Program-made: the position numbers and the translations under genes
Part shown: piece by piece, positions 1-7,155 of the stretch
Numbering within the stretch: the stretch's first letter is position 1
Layout of the letters: every line of letters begins with the position of its first letter
Source: Balneolales bacterium
GTDB lineage: Bacteria; Bacteroidota; Rhodothermia; Balneolales; Natronogracilivirgulaceae
NCBI GenBank assembly: GCA_007131625.1
Contig: SLQC01000278.1
Location: forward strand, 1-16,567
DNA length: 16,567 bases
Direction of reading: 5' to 3'
The notes under the pieces: model-generated
Told to the model about the DNA's origin: nothing
The model's input: only the letters and a program-made list of their open reading frames with translations
The model's database searches: none

Positions 1-46
1 AAGGTCGATATATTAATTAATAGATCTAAAGCTGTTGGTCAATGAG

Positions 47-81
47 CAGCGGCTTGGCGGTTTGCCGTTTAAAAGCCGCTG
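47..81 (-). terminator. Stem-loop over the S41 protease stop codon
   Basis: A perfect 9-bp stem (positions 47-55 pairing with 73-81) encloses a 17-base loop. The loop contains the stop codon of the protease gene (69-71) and a small inner GGC/GCC hairpin. GC-rich stem, no T-tract after it on the minus strand, so it may be a 3'-end stabiliser or a weak terminator rather than a classical intrinsic terminator. Confidence 0.35.
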
Positions 82-1937
82 ACTTCACTCCGCAACGTTT
101 TCAGCTCCTGAACTTCCGGCCAAAGGGTGAGGGCCGTTTTCACCATAAAATCCACTTCGTCGTTGAGCACAGGATAAAAATGTTCGTTACCCCACACCTG
201 GCGGGCAAGATCTGCTTTCATAAAACCAAATGGAGATGGAAGTTGCTCTTCCAGCATGGTTTCATTCATGTAAAGCTTACTTTCTTTGAAGTGGGCGGTG
301 GTAACCGTATCAGCAACAACGAGTCCACTATCTTTCAGCCGCTGTACAATATCATTTTTCTGATCGTCGGACCAGGAAAAGTCGGAGCGGAATTGATCAA
401 ACCGGTCTTCCCATTCGGAACGGAACTCAGAGCCCCGGCGATCGATAAAGTCACGCACAAATGTGGAACCCACGTTGTTGCGACGCATCAATGCAAAGAG
501 TTCGTTGGTCAAATCGAGATCGACGATATGATCCGGCACTACGCCGCCGCCGCCGTAGACAATCCGGCCGGCGCTGGTTTTGTAACGAAGTGAATCGGGT
601 ACATTGCGGATGAACTCACTGACATCACCGGTAGCGCTATCGTCGCGGGAGTAAATTTCGTAAGCGTAACTTTCACGGCCGTCGTGGAAAGGTTTCTGGA
701 TCTCGCGTCCGCTCGGTGTGAGATAGCGGGAAATGGTGATCCGGATATTGCTTTTATCGGGAAGCTCATACTGTTGCTGGACCAGTCCTTTGCCGAACGT
801 ACGACGACCGACAACGAGTCCACGATCATGATCCTGAATGGCACCGCTCACAATTTCACTTCCGGAAGCGGATCCCTCATCGACCAGTACAATCAGTGGG
901 ATCTCCCGGTATGGGCCGTTGTAACGCGCCCGGTATTCCGACGTAAAGCGAGCGTGCCTGCTTTGGGTGGCGACCAGACTTGTGCCTCTTGGGAAAAAGT
1001 CATTGGTCATTCGGACCGCCTGTTCCAGATAGCCTCCGGGATTGCCGCGGAGGTCGAGTACCAGCCGTTCCATACCCAGATTGCGCAAGTCCCGCATCGC
1101 TTTGGTAAACTCCTCATGCGTTGTTGCCGCAAACCGGTTTACGCGAATATAACCGGTTTTTTCATCCAGCATATAGGAGCTGTCAAGGGTGTACAGTGGA
1201 ATTTCGTCGCGAGTTATTTCAAAATCGAGCAAGTCGCTGTTTCCCGGTCGCAGGATACCGACGGTGACTTTCGTGTCTTTGGGACCCCGCAGGCTTCGTA
1301 CAACATCCTGTTCGTCAAAACCGACAGACGATTTTCCATCGATTTCAACAATACGATCTCCGGAGAGGATGCCGAGCTGCTCGCTGGGGCCGCCTGATAT
1401 TGCGGAAATAACGGTAATAGTGTCGTCAAGCACCTGAAATTGAATACCGATTCCTTCAAATTTACCGGAGAATTCATCCTGTATGCGCTCGCTTATTTCG
1501 GGCCGGATGTACACAGAGTGGGGATCAAGCGGTCGGAACATCGCGTTGATCGCATCTTCCATGCGTTTGTCCATATCCTCCTTATCCCCTGACTGATTGT
1601 CCAGAAAGAGGTACGCTCTTTCAAATTTGTCATACGACTGTCTCTGCGAGGTGATTTCAAGATCGGTGAAATTCGTGTCCAGCGGGGTGCCGGAGATGTC
1701 GAGGGTCGTATCAGATAAATTTCTTACAAACCCTCTCATACTGTTTGCAAATAACTCCTGAATACTGATTTTGTCGACATGGTTTTCAATGATCTTGGTC
1801 TGGACTTCAAGATATTTCCGTAGATTCACTTCCTGGCTGTTTTTTCCGGTAGCAATGCGGTCAACACCGGTTATGTACAGAAAAGAGAGAACCAGAATAG
1901 AGATTATGGAGGGTGTGACAAAACGTTTCAAACTCAT
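69..1937 (-). CDS. S41 family C-terminal processing protease (CtpA/Prc type)
   Basis: A 622-residue serine protease of family S41, which cleaves proteins near the C terminus, usually in the periplasm. Residues 6-24 form one hydrophobic N-terminal segment (uncleaved anchor or signal peptide). A PDZ domain covers about 155-235 (GIGIQF, GDRIVEIDG). The S41 core follows, with LDLRGNPGG at 295-302. The catalytic dyad is visible: Ser358 in the GSASGSE motif and Lys383 in TFGKGLVQ, 25 residues apart as in the plant D1-processing protease. The region after about 430 is a family-typical C-terminal extension. The start is ATG at 1937. It is preceded by 285 bases without a gene, which separate it from hslU, so it is probably transcribed on its own. 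The substrate is unknown. The family is certain; the choice between CtpA and Prc subtype is not. Confidence 0.95.
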   Translation of the reverse strand: MSLKRFVTPSIISILVLSFLYITGVDRIATGKNSQEVNLRKYLEVQTKIIENHVDKISIQELFANSMRGFVRNLSDTTLDISGTPLDTNFTDLEITSQRQSYDKFERAYLFLDNQSGDKEDMDKRMEDAINAMFRPLDPHSVYIRPEISERIQDEFSGKFEGIGIQFQVLDDTITVISAISGGPSEQLGILSGDRIVEIDGKSSVGFDEQDVVRSLRGPKDTKVTVGILRPGNSDLLDFEITRDEIPLYTLDSSYMLDEKTGYIRVNRFAATTHEEFTKAMRDLRNLGMERLVLDLRGNPGGYLEQAVRMTNDFFPRGTSLVATQSRHARFTSEYRARYNGPYREIPLIVLVDEGSASGSEIVSGAIQDHDRGLVVGRRTFGKGLVQQQYELPDKSNIRITISRYLTPSGREIQKPFHDGRESYAYEIYSRDDSATGDVSEFIRNVPDSLRYKTSAGRIVYGGGGVVPDHIVDLDLTNELFALMRRNNVGSTFVRDFIDRRGSEFRSEWEDRFDQFRSDFSWSDDQKNDIVQRLKDSGLVVADTVTTAHFKESKLYMNETMLEEQLPSPFGFMKADLARQVWGNEHFYPVLNDEVDFMVKTALTLWPEVQELKTLRSEVSGF

Positions 1938-2031
1938 TATCTGTGTATTGGTATAGATTTATAAAGTTTAGATTCAGAATAAGTAACGACCATCTGAAAA
2001 CAATTGTTATTTCATGTTTTGGAAATGTACA

Positions 2032-2064
2032 AATTTCTAAGGACACATGGAGCAACCATGAAAA
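2032..2064 (-). promoter_or_regulatory. Candidate promoter with palindromic element upstream of the S41 protease
   Basis: On the minus strand a TTTTCA hexamer and a TAGAAA hexamer are 19 bases apart, with CATGG...CCATG (2046-2060) lying across the spacer. The 33-base stretch matches at 26 positions a stretch upstream of the lipoprotein gene (11610-11642), in the same orientation and with the same spacing. The -10-like hexamer is about 95 bases before the protease start. The hexamers alone are weak matches to sigma-70; the support comes from the second copy. Confidence 0.35.
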
Positions 2065-2222
2065 TTACCATAAAATATTGTGCCTTGATCATTTGCCATG
2101 CTGTCTATGGATGTTACCGATGATAATAACAAACTCTGTTTTTCTATACAATCATTCGGTTGATATCATTCCGGGAAGCGACTATCCAAAGTCAGGTACA
2201 CCACACCGTCGTCAGAAATAAA

Positions 2223-3647
2223 TCAGAGTATGTAATGACTGAGGTCCTTGTTACGTGTGAGTTTGTCCAGTTGTTTGTTGACATATTCTTTATCGACAAC
2301 GATCTTGCCGCTGCTAATATCGTCAGGTATCGCAAACTGCAGCTCTTCCAGAACTGTTGAGAGAATGGTGTGCAGGCGTCTGGCACCGATGTTTTCCACC
2401 GATGAATTTACTTCGGCGGCCACATGAGCGATCTCTTTTACCGCTTCGTCGGTAAACTCCAGATCAACTCCCTCGCTCTTCAGCATGGCGATATACTGTT
2501 TGGTCAGTGCGTTTTTCGGACGGGTAAGGATGTTGTAAAAATCCTCTTCGGTCAGAGAGTCCATCTCCACACGGATCGGGAAGCGGCCCTGTAATTCGGG
2601 AATGAGGTCAGACGGTTTGGCATTATGAAAAGCGCCGGAAGCGATGAAAAGAATGTGATCAGTCTTTACCAGTCCGTACTTGGTGGACACGTTGGACCCC
2701 TCAACGATTGGCAGCATGTCACGCTGAACACCTTGTCTGCTGACATCCGGACCGCCACGGCCGTCACCGGTGGAGCCGGCCGCTACTTTGTCGATCTCGT
2801 CGATGAATACGATTCCGGTATTCTGAACTCGATCGATAGCTTCCTGTGTAGCGGTTTCGTGATCGATCAGTTTTTCCGTCTCTTCGCCCAGCAGTATCGG
2901 TCGGGCGTCGCTGATCTTCATCTGTCTTTTTTTGGCGCGGCCTTTAGTCAGATTACCAAGCATGTCCTGCAGATTCACACCCATCTCTTCCATTCCACCG
3001 GGTCCAAAAATCTGCATCATGGGATTTTGCCCGGACGGCTGCACACTGATCTCGATTTTCCGGTCTTCCAGTTCACCATTACGCAATTTCTCGCGAAATT
3101 TTTCACGCGTTCGGTGATTCAGTTCATCGTCGGTTGCATCTGCCGGATCAAAAGAGGTGTCGGAAGACTGGAACCCGGTCCGCGAGGTGTTCTGCGGTTT
3201 TTTTATCGGTGGAATCAGCAGGTCCAGAATGCGCTCTTCCACCAGCTCTGCCGCTTTTTTCATCACTCGCTGCTGCATTTCCGATTTCACCATGGAGACG
3301 GCGATATCGGCAAGATCACGAATCATGGATTCGACATCCCGGCCGACATATCCAACTTCGGTGTATTTGGAAGCCTCCACTTTAACAAAAGGTGCTCCAG
3401 CCAGCCGTGCCAACCTGCGGGCGATTTCGGTTTTACCAACCCCGGTGGGACCGATCAGAATAATGTTGTTCGGTACGATTTCATCACGGATCGATTCATC
3501 GGAATTGAGACGGCGCCAACGGTTGCGAAGTGCGATGGAAACCGATTTTTTGGCTTCACCCTGACCGATGATATAGGTGTCGAGGGCGGCAACTATTTGC
3601 CGTGGTGTCAGGTCGTGATCAGGTGTTATGGGATTCTGTTCACTCAA
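2223..3647 (-). CDS. hslU: HslU, ATPase subunit of the HslUV protease
   Basis: AAA+ unfoldase of 474 residues that recognises, unfolds and feeds substrates into the HslV peptidase chamber in the cytoplasm. Visible motifs: Walker A GPTGVGKT (66-73), the pore loop GYVGRD (99-104), a variable intermediate (I) domain at about 110-245, Walker B FIDEID (281-286), and the C terminus ending Tyr-Ile-Leu, the short hydrophobic tail that docks between HslV subunits. E. coli HslU is 443 residues; the extra length lies in the I domain. The start codon is TTG at 3647, inside the last codons of hslV (8-base overlap). No Shine-Dalgarno is evident, so translation is probably coupled to hslV. An alternative start that keeps the conserved TPRQIVAALD segment is not apparent. 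Confidence 0.97.
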   Translation of the reverse strand: MSEQNPITPDHDLTPRQIVAALDTYIIGQGEAKKSVSIALRNRWRRLNSDESIRDEIVPNNIILIGPTGVGKTEIARRLARLAGAPFVKVEASKYTEVGYVGRDVESMIRDLADIAVSMVKSEMQQRVMKKAAELVEERILDLLIPPIKKPQNTSRTGFQSSDTSFDPADATDDELNHRTREKFREKLRNGELEDRKIEISVQPSGQNPMMQIFGPGGMEEMGVNLQDMLGNLTKGRAKKRQMKISDARPILLGEETEKLIDHETATQEAIDRVQNTGIVFIDEIDKVAAGSTGDGRGGPDVSRQGVQRDMLPIVEGSNVSTKYGLVKTDHILFIASGAFHNAKPSDLIPELQGRFPIRVEMDSLTEEDFYNILTRPKNALTKQYIAMLKSEGVDLEFTDEAVKEIAHVAAEVNSSVENIGARRLHTILSTVLEELQFAIPDDISSGKIVVDKEYVNKQLDKLTRNKDLSHYIL

Positions 3648-4182
3648 GGTCTAGCAGGGTTAGGTTGTGATTGGTATAAATACAGATATCGGCTGCTATA
3701 TTGAGGGACTCTTCCACCATTTTACGAGCAGAAAGGTCGGGTGCGTGAATTTTAAGTGCTCGTGCAGCAGCCTGTGCGTAGGACCCACCGCTTCCGATGG
3801 CCAGAATGTGATCATCGGGTTCGATGACATCTCCCTGGCCCGATATCAACAGGCCGCGCTCCTTGTTCATCACCACAAGCAGCGCCTCCAGACGGCGCAA
3901 GTACCGGTCGCTGCGCCATTCTTTGGCGAGTTCGACAGCGGCGCGCTCGATCGTGCCGTTGTACTGGTTGAGTTTGTCCTCAAATCGCTCGAAAAGGGTA
4001 AAAGAATCTGCAGTTGAACCGGCAAATCCGGCCAGTACCTGTTTGTTGTAGAGAAAACGGACTTTTTGAACATTCGCTTTCATCACAACTTTATCGAGCG
4101 TTGCCTGGCCGTCGCCGCCGATGCACGATTTTCCGTTGTGAATAATGCCAAGTACTGTTGTTGCATCCAGTTTAAAAGACAT
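3640..4182 (-). CDS. hslV: HslV, peptidase subunit of the HslUV protease
   Basis: N-terminal threonine peptidase of 180 residues, proteasome beta-subunit fold; it forms a double hexamer capped by HslU. The catalytic threonine is Thr8 (Ala-Thr-Thr-Val), so a seven-residue propeptide must be removed autocatalytically. E. coli HslV has only the initiator Met before its threonine. Family signatures GGDGQAT, AGFAGSTADSFTLFE, AVELAKEWR and IGSGGSYAQAAARA are present. The ATG at 4182 lies 5 bases after the ribonuclease stop codon, with GGGAG overlapping that stop as a ribosome binding site. It forms an operon with the upstream ribonuclease gene and downstream hslU. HslUV usually degrades misfolded and regulatory proteins after heat stress; nothing here identifies substrates. 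Confidence 0.97.
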   Translation of the reverse strand: MSFKLDATTVLGIIHNGKSCIGGDGQATLDKVVMKANVQKVRFLYNKQVLAGFAGSTADSFTLFERFEDKLNQYNGTIERAAVELAKEWRSDRYLRRLEALLVVMNKERGLLISGQGDVIEPDDHILAIGSGGSYAQAAARALKIHAPDLSARKMVEESLNIAADICIYTNHNLTLLDLE

Positions 4183-4187
4183 AGGTG

Positions 4188-6578
4188 CTACTCCCGGGAT
4201 TCATGTATCTTCTTGTTGTTAACGTCGTCATCGTCACTGTCGGATGCAGAACCGGTTTGATTGCTAACCGGTTTTTCGGGTTTGTTGCTGTCCGAGTCGT
4301 TGGCTTGAACATTTACCGGTTTGTCGGATTTCGTTGAAGTTGAGTCACCGTCTGATTTTACTGCGACTTTTTTTTCCTTTTCGAGCCGGTGTTGACGCGC
4401 AACCTCGATCGCAGACGGAAGATGTGAATTGTCCTCCTGTTCAGGGTGCTGCTTGTTGTCTATCTGTCTATCCTGGCCTGACTGTTTATCCTTATCCATA
4501 TCTACTCTCTGATCCTGCCCGGATAGCTTATCCTTATCTTCCTGTTGCAGTTTTTCACTGGTGGCGTTGCGGTTACCGGATTGTTCTGTGGAAGATTTCG
4601 GTACTCCGCTAACGTTCTCCGGTTGAACTGTGTTGTCCGGGTCATCGGATGGTTTCGATGATTTGTAGTATTTGGCTTTTGCGCTGGCACGTTTGTCCTG
4701 TGTTGGACCGGTATTAGGTTTGCGTACCGGCGGCCTGGATTTGTTGTTTCCGGAATTGGAGGAATCGCCACTATTCTGTTTTTGTTTGTCTTTAGACTCA
4801 GCCGGTTTACTCTTTTGGGGCCCGGAGGATCGGCTCGATGAAGTGGATGGTCGGGAACTCTGCCGACCATGACTTTTTCCGGATGTCTTGCGCTCTTCTT
4901 TCTTATAATAATCGAATTCGGAATCATCTTTCTTTTTATCGCCGGATTTACTATCCCGCAGGTCGGTTTCACTGATTGCTTTTTCAAGCGGTTGATCGTT
5001 CAGGATGGTATCGGTGATATCAATTTCCGAATTGGGAAGCATGAACTTGTAGTCGTTCATAGAGAGCGTTTCATCGGCCAGGAGCTGTATGTTCATCCTG
5101 TAGGTGAATAGCCATTTAAATCGTTGCCCGAGCCATCCTTTTTGCATCATTGATCGCAGATAGGGGTTCAGGTGCAGATCGAGTGATAAGTGGCCTTTGT
5201 AGTTATATTTGAATTTGGTCAGCCACCCTTCGATATCGGCCACAATGGTGTTTTGGGATACGATACTGCCGGAACCACCGCACATGGGGCATACTTTGGA
5301 AACCGATTTGACTACACTGGGCCGGATGCGCTGGCGTGTAATCTGGACCAATCCGAAATCACTCATCGGCAGTATATTGTTTTTGGCCCGGTCTTTTCGG
5401 AACTCCCGCTTCAGTTCGTCGTAGACTTTTTTCCGGTTCGCGTCTTCCCGCAGGTCGATGAAGTCGACAACGATGATCCCGCCGATATCGCGGAGCCGCA
5501 GTTGTTTGGCGATTTCTCTGGCCGATTCAAGGTTCGTTTTCAGCGAATTTTCTTCTTGTTCTCGTTTGGCTGCATAGCGCCCGGAGTTAACATCCACAAC
5601 ATACATTGCTTCGGTTTGTTCAAAAATGAGATAGCCGCCGCTGGGCATTTTTACTCTCGGACTGAAGACCGAATCGACGTCTTTGGATATCTTCATGTAA
5701 TCAAAAATGTGTTCTGATCCTTTGTAAAGCTCGATATTGGGGACCATGTTGGGTGCAACCCGGGAGATGTACGACTTGATCGACCGGTAAATTTTTGCGT
5801 CATCAATCAATATTCTGCTGAAATCCTTGGCGAAGAGATCCCGTACCAGGCTCTCGGTGATATCCATATCCTGATGAAGCAGGGCTGGTGGCTTGGCATC
5901 TTGCAGTTTTTCGAGGATGGCGTTCCATTTGTCCAGTACATCCTTTAGATCGGCATGAAGGGCTTCGTCAGACTGTCCTTCGGCCAGGGTACGCACGATT
6001 ACTCCGAAGCCGTCGGGAAGAACAGAGGAGATGCAGGTTCGCAGCCGTCGTCGTTCTTTATGACTGCGTATTCGTTTGGAAACAGCGACATATTCTCCCA
6101 TGGGGATAAGAACCAGAAAACGTCCAGCAACGGTGATGTTGGTTGACACCCGCGGTCCTTTGGATCCTATCGGCTCTTTGACTATCTGTACAAGCACTTT
6201 CTGCTTTGGTGCCAACAAGGCTCCAGCCCGATTCTGGTCTTCAGTGATCGTTCCATTTCCGGAACCCCGGGAGTCGGGTATTTTCGAAGACTGTTTGGCT
6301 TTGGAAGGGAGGGCTTCTTTGCCATTGAGCATGATGAGATAGTTCTCAAGATGCTCTCCGGTGTCGGAAAAGTGCAGAAATGCATCCTTCTGTGTACCCA
6401 TATTGATGAAAGAGGCACGAATGCCAGCCATCACCTTATGTACTTCAGCGAGATAAATATTACCAACGGTTCGTTGATTCTCAGGGGATTCTATGAATAA
6501 TTGGGCTAATTCACTGTTCTCAATCAGGGCTACGCGGGTCTGGTTGGCAGCCGCATGGATTATGATTTGGTTTTTCAT
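4188..6578 (-). CDS. rng: Rne/Rng family endoribonuclease with long disordered tail
   Basis: Single-strand endoribonuclease of the RNase E/G family, for mRNA decay and rRNA/tRNA processing. Using the ATG at 6578 (796 residues), an N-terminal S1-like RNA-binding segment spans about 20-130. The DNase I-like catalytic region holds the metal-binding aspartates Asp329 (VVDVNSGR) and Asp372 (VVDFIDL), and the zinc-link cysteines Cys430 and Cys433 sit in CPMCGG. A TTG 39 bases upstream could extend the frame, but the ATG opens at the family-typical NQIIIHAA segment, so I prefer it. Residues from about 527 onward are low-complexity, rich in Ser, Lys, Asp, Gln and Pro, with a tandem 14-residue repeat and an acidic end. 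Such a tail is usual in RNase E, where it scaffolds the degradosome, but not in RNase G. It heads an operon with hslV and hslU. Confidence 0.93.
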   Translation of the reverse strand: MKNQIIIHAAANQTRVALIENSELAQLFIESPENQRTVGNIYLAEVHKVMAGIRASFINMGTQKDAFLHFSDTGEHLENYLIMLNGKEALPSKAKQSSKIPDSRGSGNGTITEDQNRAGALLAPKQKVLVQIVKEPIGSKGPRVSTNITVAGRFLVLIPMGEYVAVSKRIRSHKERRRLRTCISSVLPDGFGVIVRTLAEGQSDEALHADLKDVLDKWNAILEKLQDAKPPALLHQDMDITESLVRDLFAKDFSRILIDDAKIYRSIKSYISRVAPNMVPNIELYKGSEHIFDYMKISKDVDSVFSPRVKMPSGGYLIFEQTEAMYVVDVNSGRYAAKREQEENSLKTNLESAREIAKQLRLRDIGGIIVVDFIDLREDANRKKVYDELKREFRKDRAKNNILPMSDFGLVQITRQRIRPSVVKSVSKVCPMCGGSGSIVSQNTIVADIEGWLTKFKYNYKGHLSLDLHLNPYLRSMMQKGWLGQRFKWLFTYRMNIQLLADETLSMNDYKFMLPNSEIDITDTILNDQPLEKAISETDLRDSKSGDKKKDDSEFDYYKKEERKTSGKSHGRQSSRPSTSSSRSSGPQKSKPAESKDKQKQNSGDSSNSGNNKSRPPVRKPNTGPTQDKRASAKAKYYKSSKPSDDPDNTVQPENVSGVPKSSTEQSGNRNATSEKLQQEDKDKLSGQDQRVDMDKDKQSGQDRQIDNKQHPEQEDNSHLPSAIEVARQHRLEKEKKVAVKSDGDSTSTKSDKPVNVQANDSDSNKPEKPVSNQTGSASDSDDDDVNNKKIHESRE
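4455..4538 (-). repeat. Tandem 42-bp repeat inside the ribonuclease tail
   Basis: Two adjacent imperfect copies encode 14 residues each, beginning DKDKLSGQD and DKDKQSGQD. They lie in the disordered C-terminal region of the Rne/Rng protein and read in frame, which suggests local duplication tolerated in an unstructured linker. Confidence 0.7.
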
Positions 6579-7155
6579 GGGGATTCCAGGTTGAAAAGCA
6601 GAAGACGCAGGAATCAAAGACCAAATCTCTGATTGGAAGGATCAATAGGTTTCTGTAGGTAGAAAAGGTCAATGGTATTGTATTATTTGACTCGTACATT
6701 TCGTTCTGCTTTGAATATAATTCCTTAATTAACTTTTTTATAAAGTTCATCTTTCAGGATTGCTCCGGCATGTGGAAATTCAGGTAAATCAGTTTCCAAT
6801 CACTCCGGCATATGTTCCAATCAGAGATCACTGAGAAGATGATGCAAGAAAAATTACTATAGTGTGTATCTAAATGCGTGGTATCGGAATGGCAACGGCC
6901 GGATAATCTATCTGATGAATCATGACTCCATCACACCGGTACCGTGTTGTTTTTTATCATCCGATACATTAATTGCCAATATAGTGTAAAAAATGGAATA
7001 AAGACAGTATCGGTTGTCGGCTGATTTCAATGCTTTCAACGGCTTCCGGAAATTAAGTGACAGGCAGCCCTTGATGGTGAACCTGATCTTATTGGCAGTT
7101 AGTTGCAAAAATGCATGTTATAACAGGACAAATTTCGACGAAGGCCTGGTCTCAT
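6579..7155. other. Gene-free region between the sialidase-like fusion and the ribonuclease operon
   Basis: No convincing gene is present: the longest open frames (about 60 codons) lack recognisable composition or homology. It must hold the promoter and 5' leader of the ribonuclease-hslV-hslU operon and the 3' end of the fusion gene. It contains an exact 14-base inverted repeat (6625-6638 and 6815-6828) and two copies of a CTCCGGCAT motif 40 bases apart (6763 and 6803). I could not fix a promoter with confidence. Confidence 0.7.
6625..6828 (-). repeat. 14-nt inverted repeat in the ribonuclease 5' region
   Basis: ATCTCTGATTGGAA at 6625-6638 is the exact reverse complement of the 14 bases at 6815-6828; 176 bases separate the arms. 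The proximal arm ends 46 bases before the ribonuclease ATG. If transcription starts beyond 6828 on the minus strand, the two arms could pair in the leader RNA. Confidence 0.6.

Noticed and set aside
684..1397. Plus-strand open frame of 237 codons opposite the S41 protease
   Set aside because: Antisense shadow of a gene with intact catalytic motifs; no domain signature of its own.
2625..3704. Long plus-strand open frame of 359 codons opposite hslU and the end of hslV
   Set aside because: It is antisense to two certain genes, has no recognisable motif and is rich in Phe, His and Cys as expected for a shadow frame.
6579..6617. N-terminal extension of the ribonuclease from a TTG
   Set aside because: The family-typical sequence begins at the ATG at 6578; the extra 13 residues do not resemble the family.
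6920..7108. 62-codon minus-strand open frame in the long intergenic region
   Set aside because: Short, no ribosome binding site, no recognisable composition or motif; not supported as a gene.
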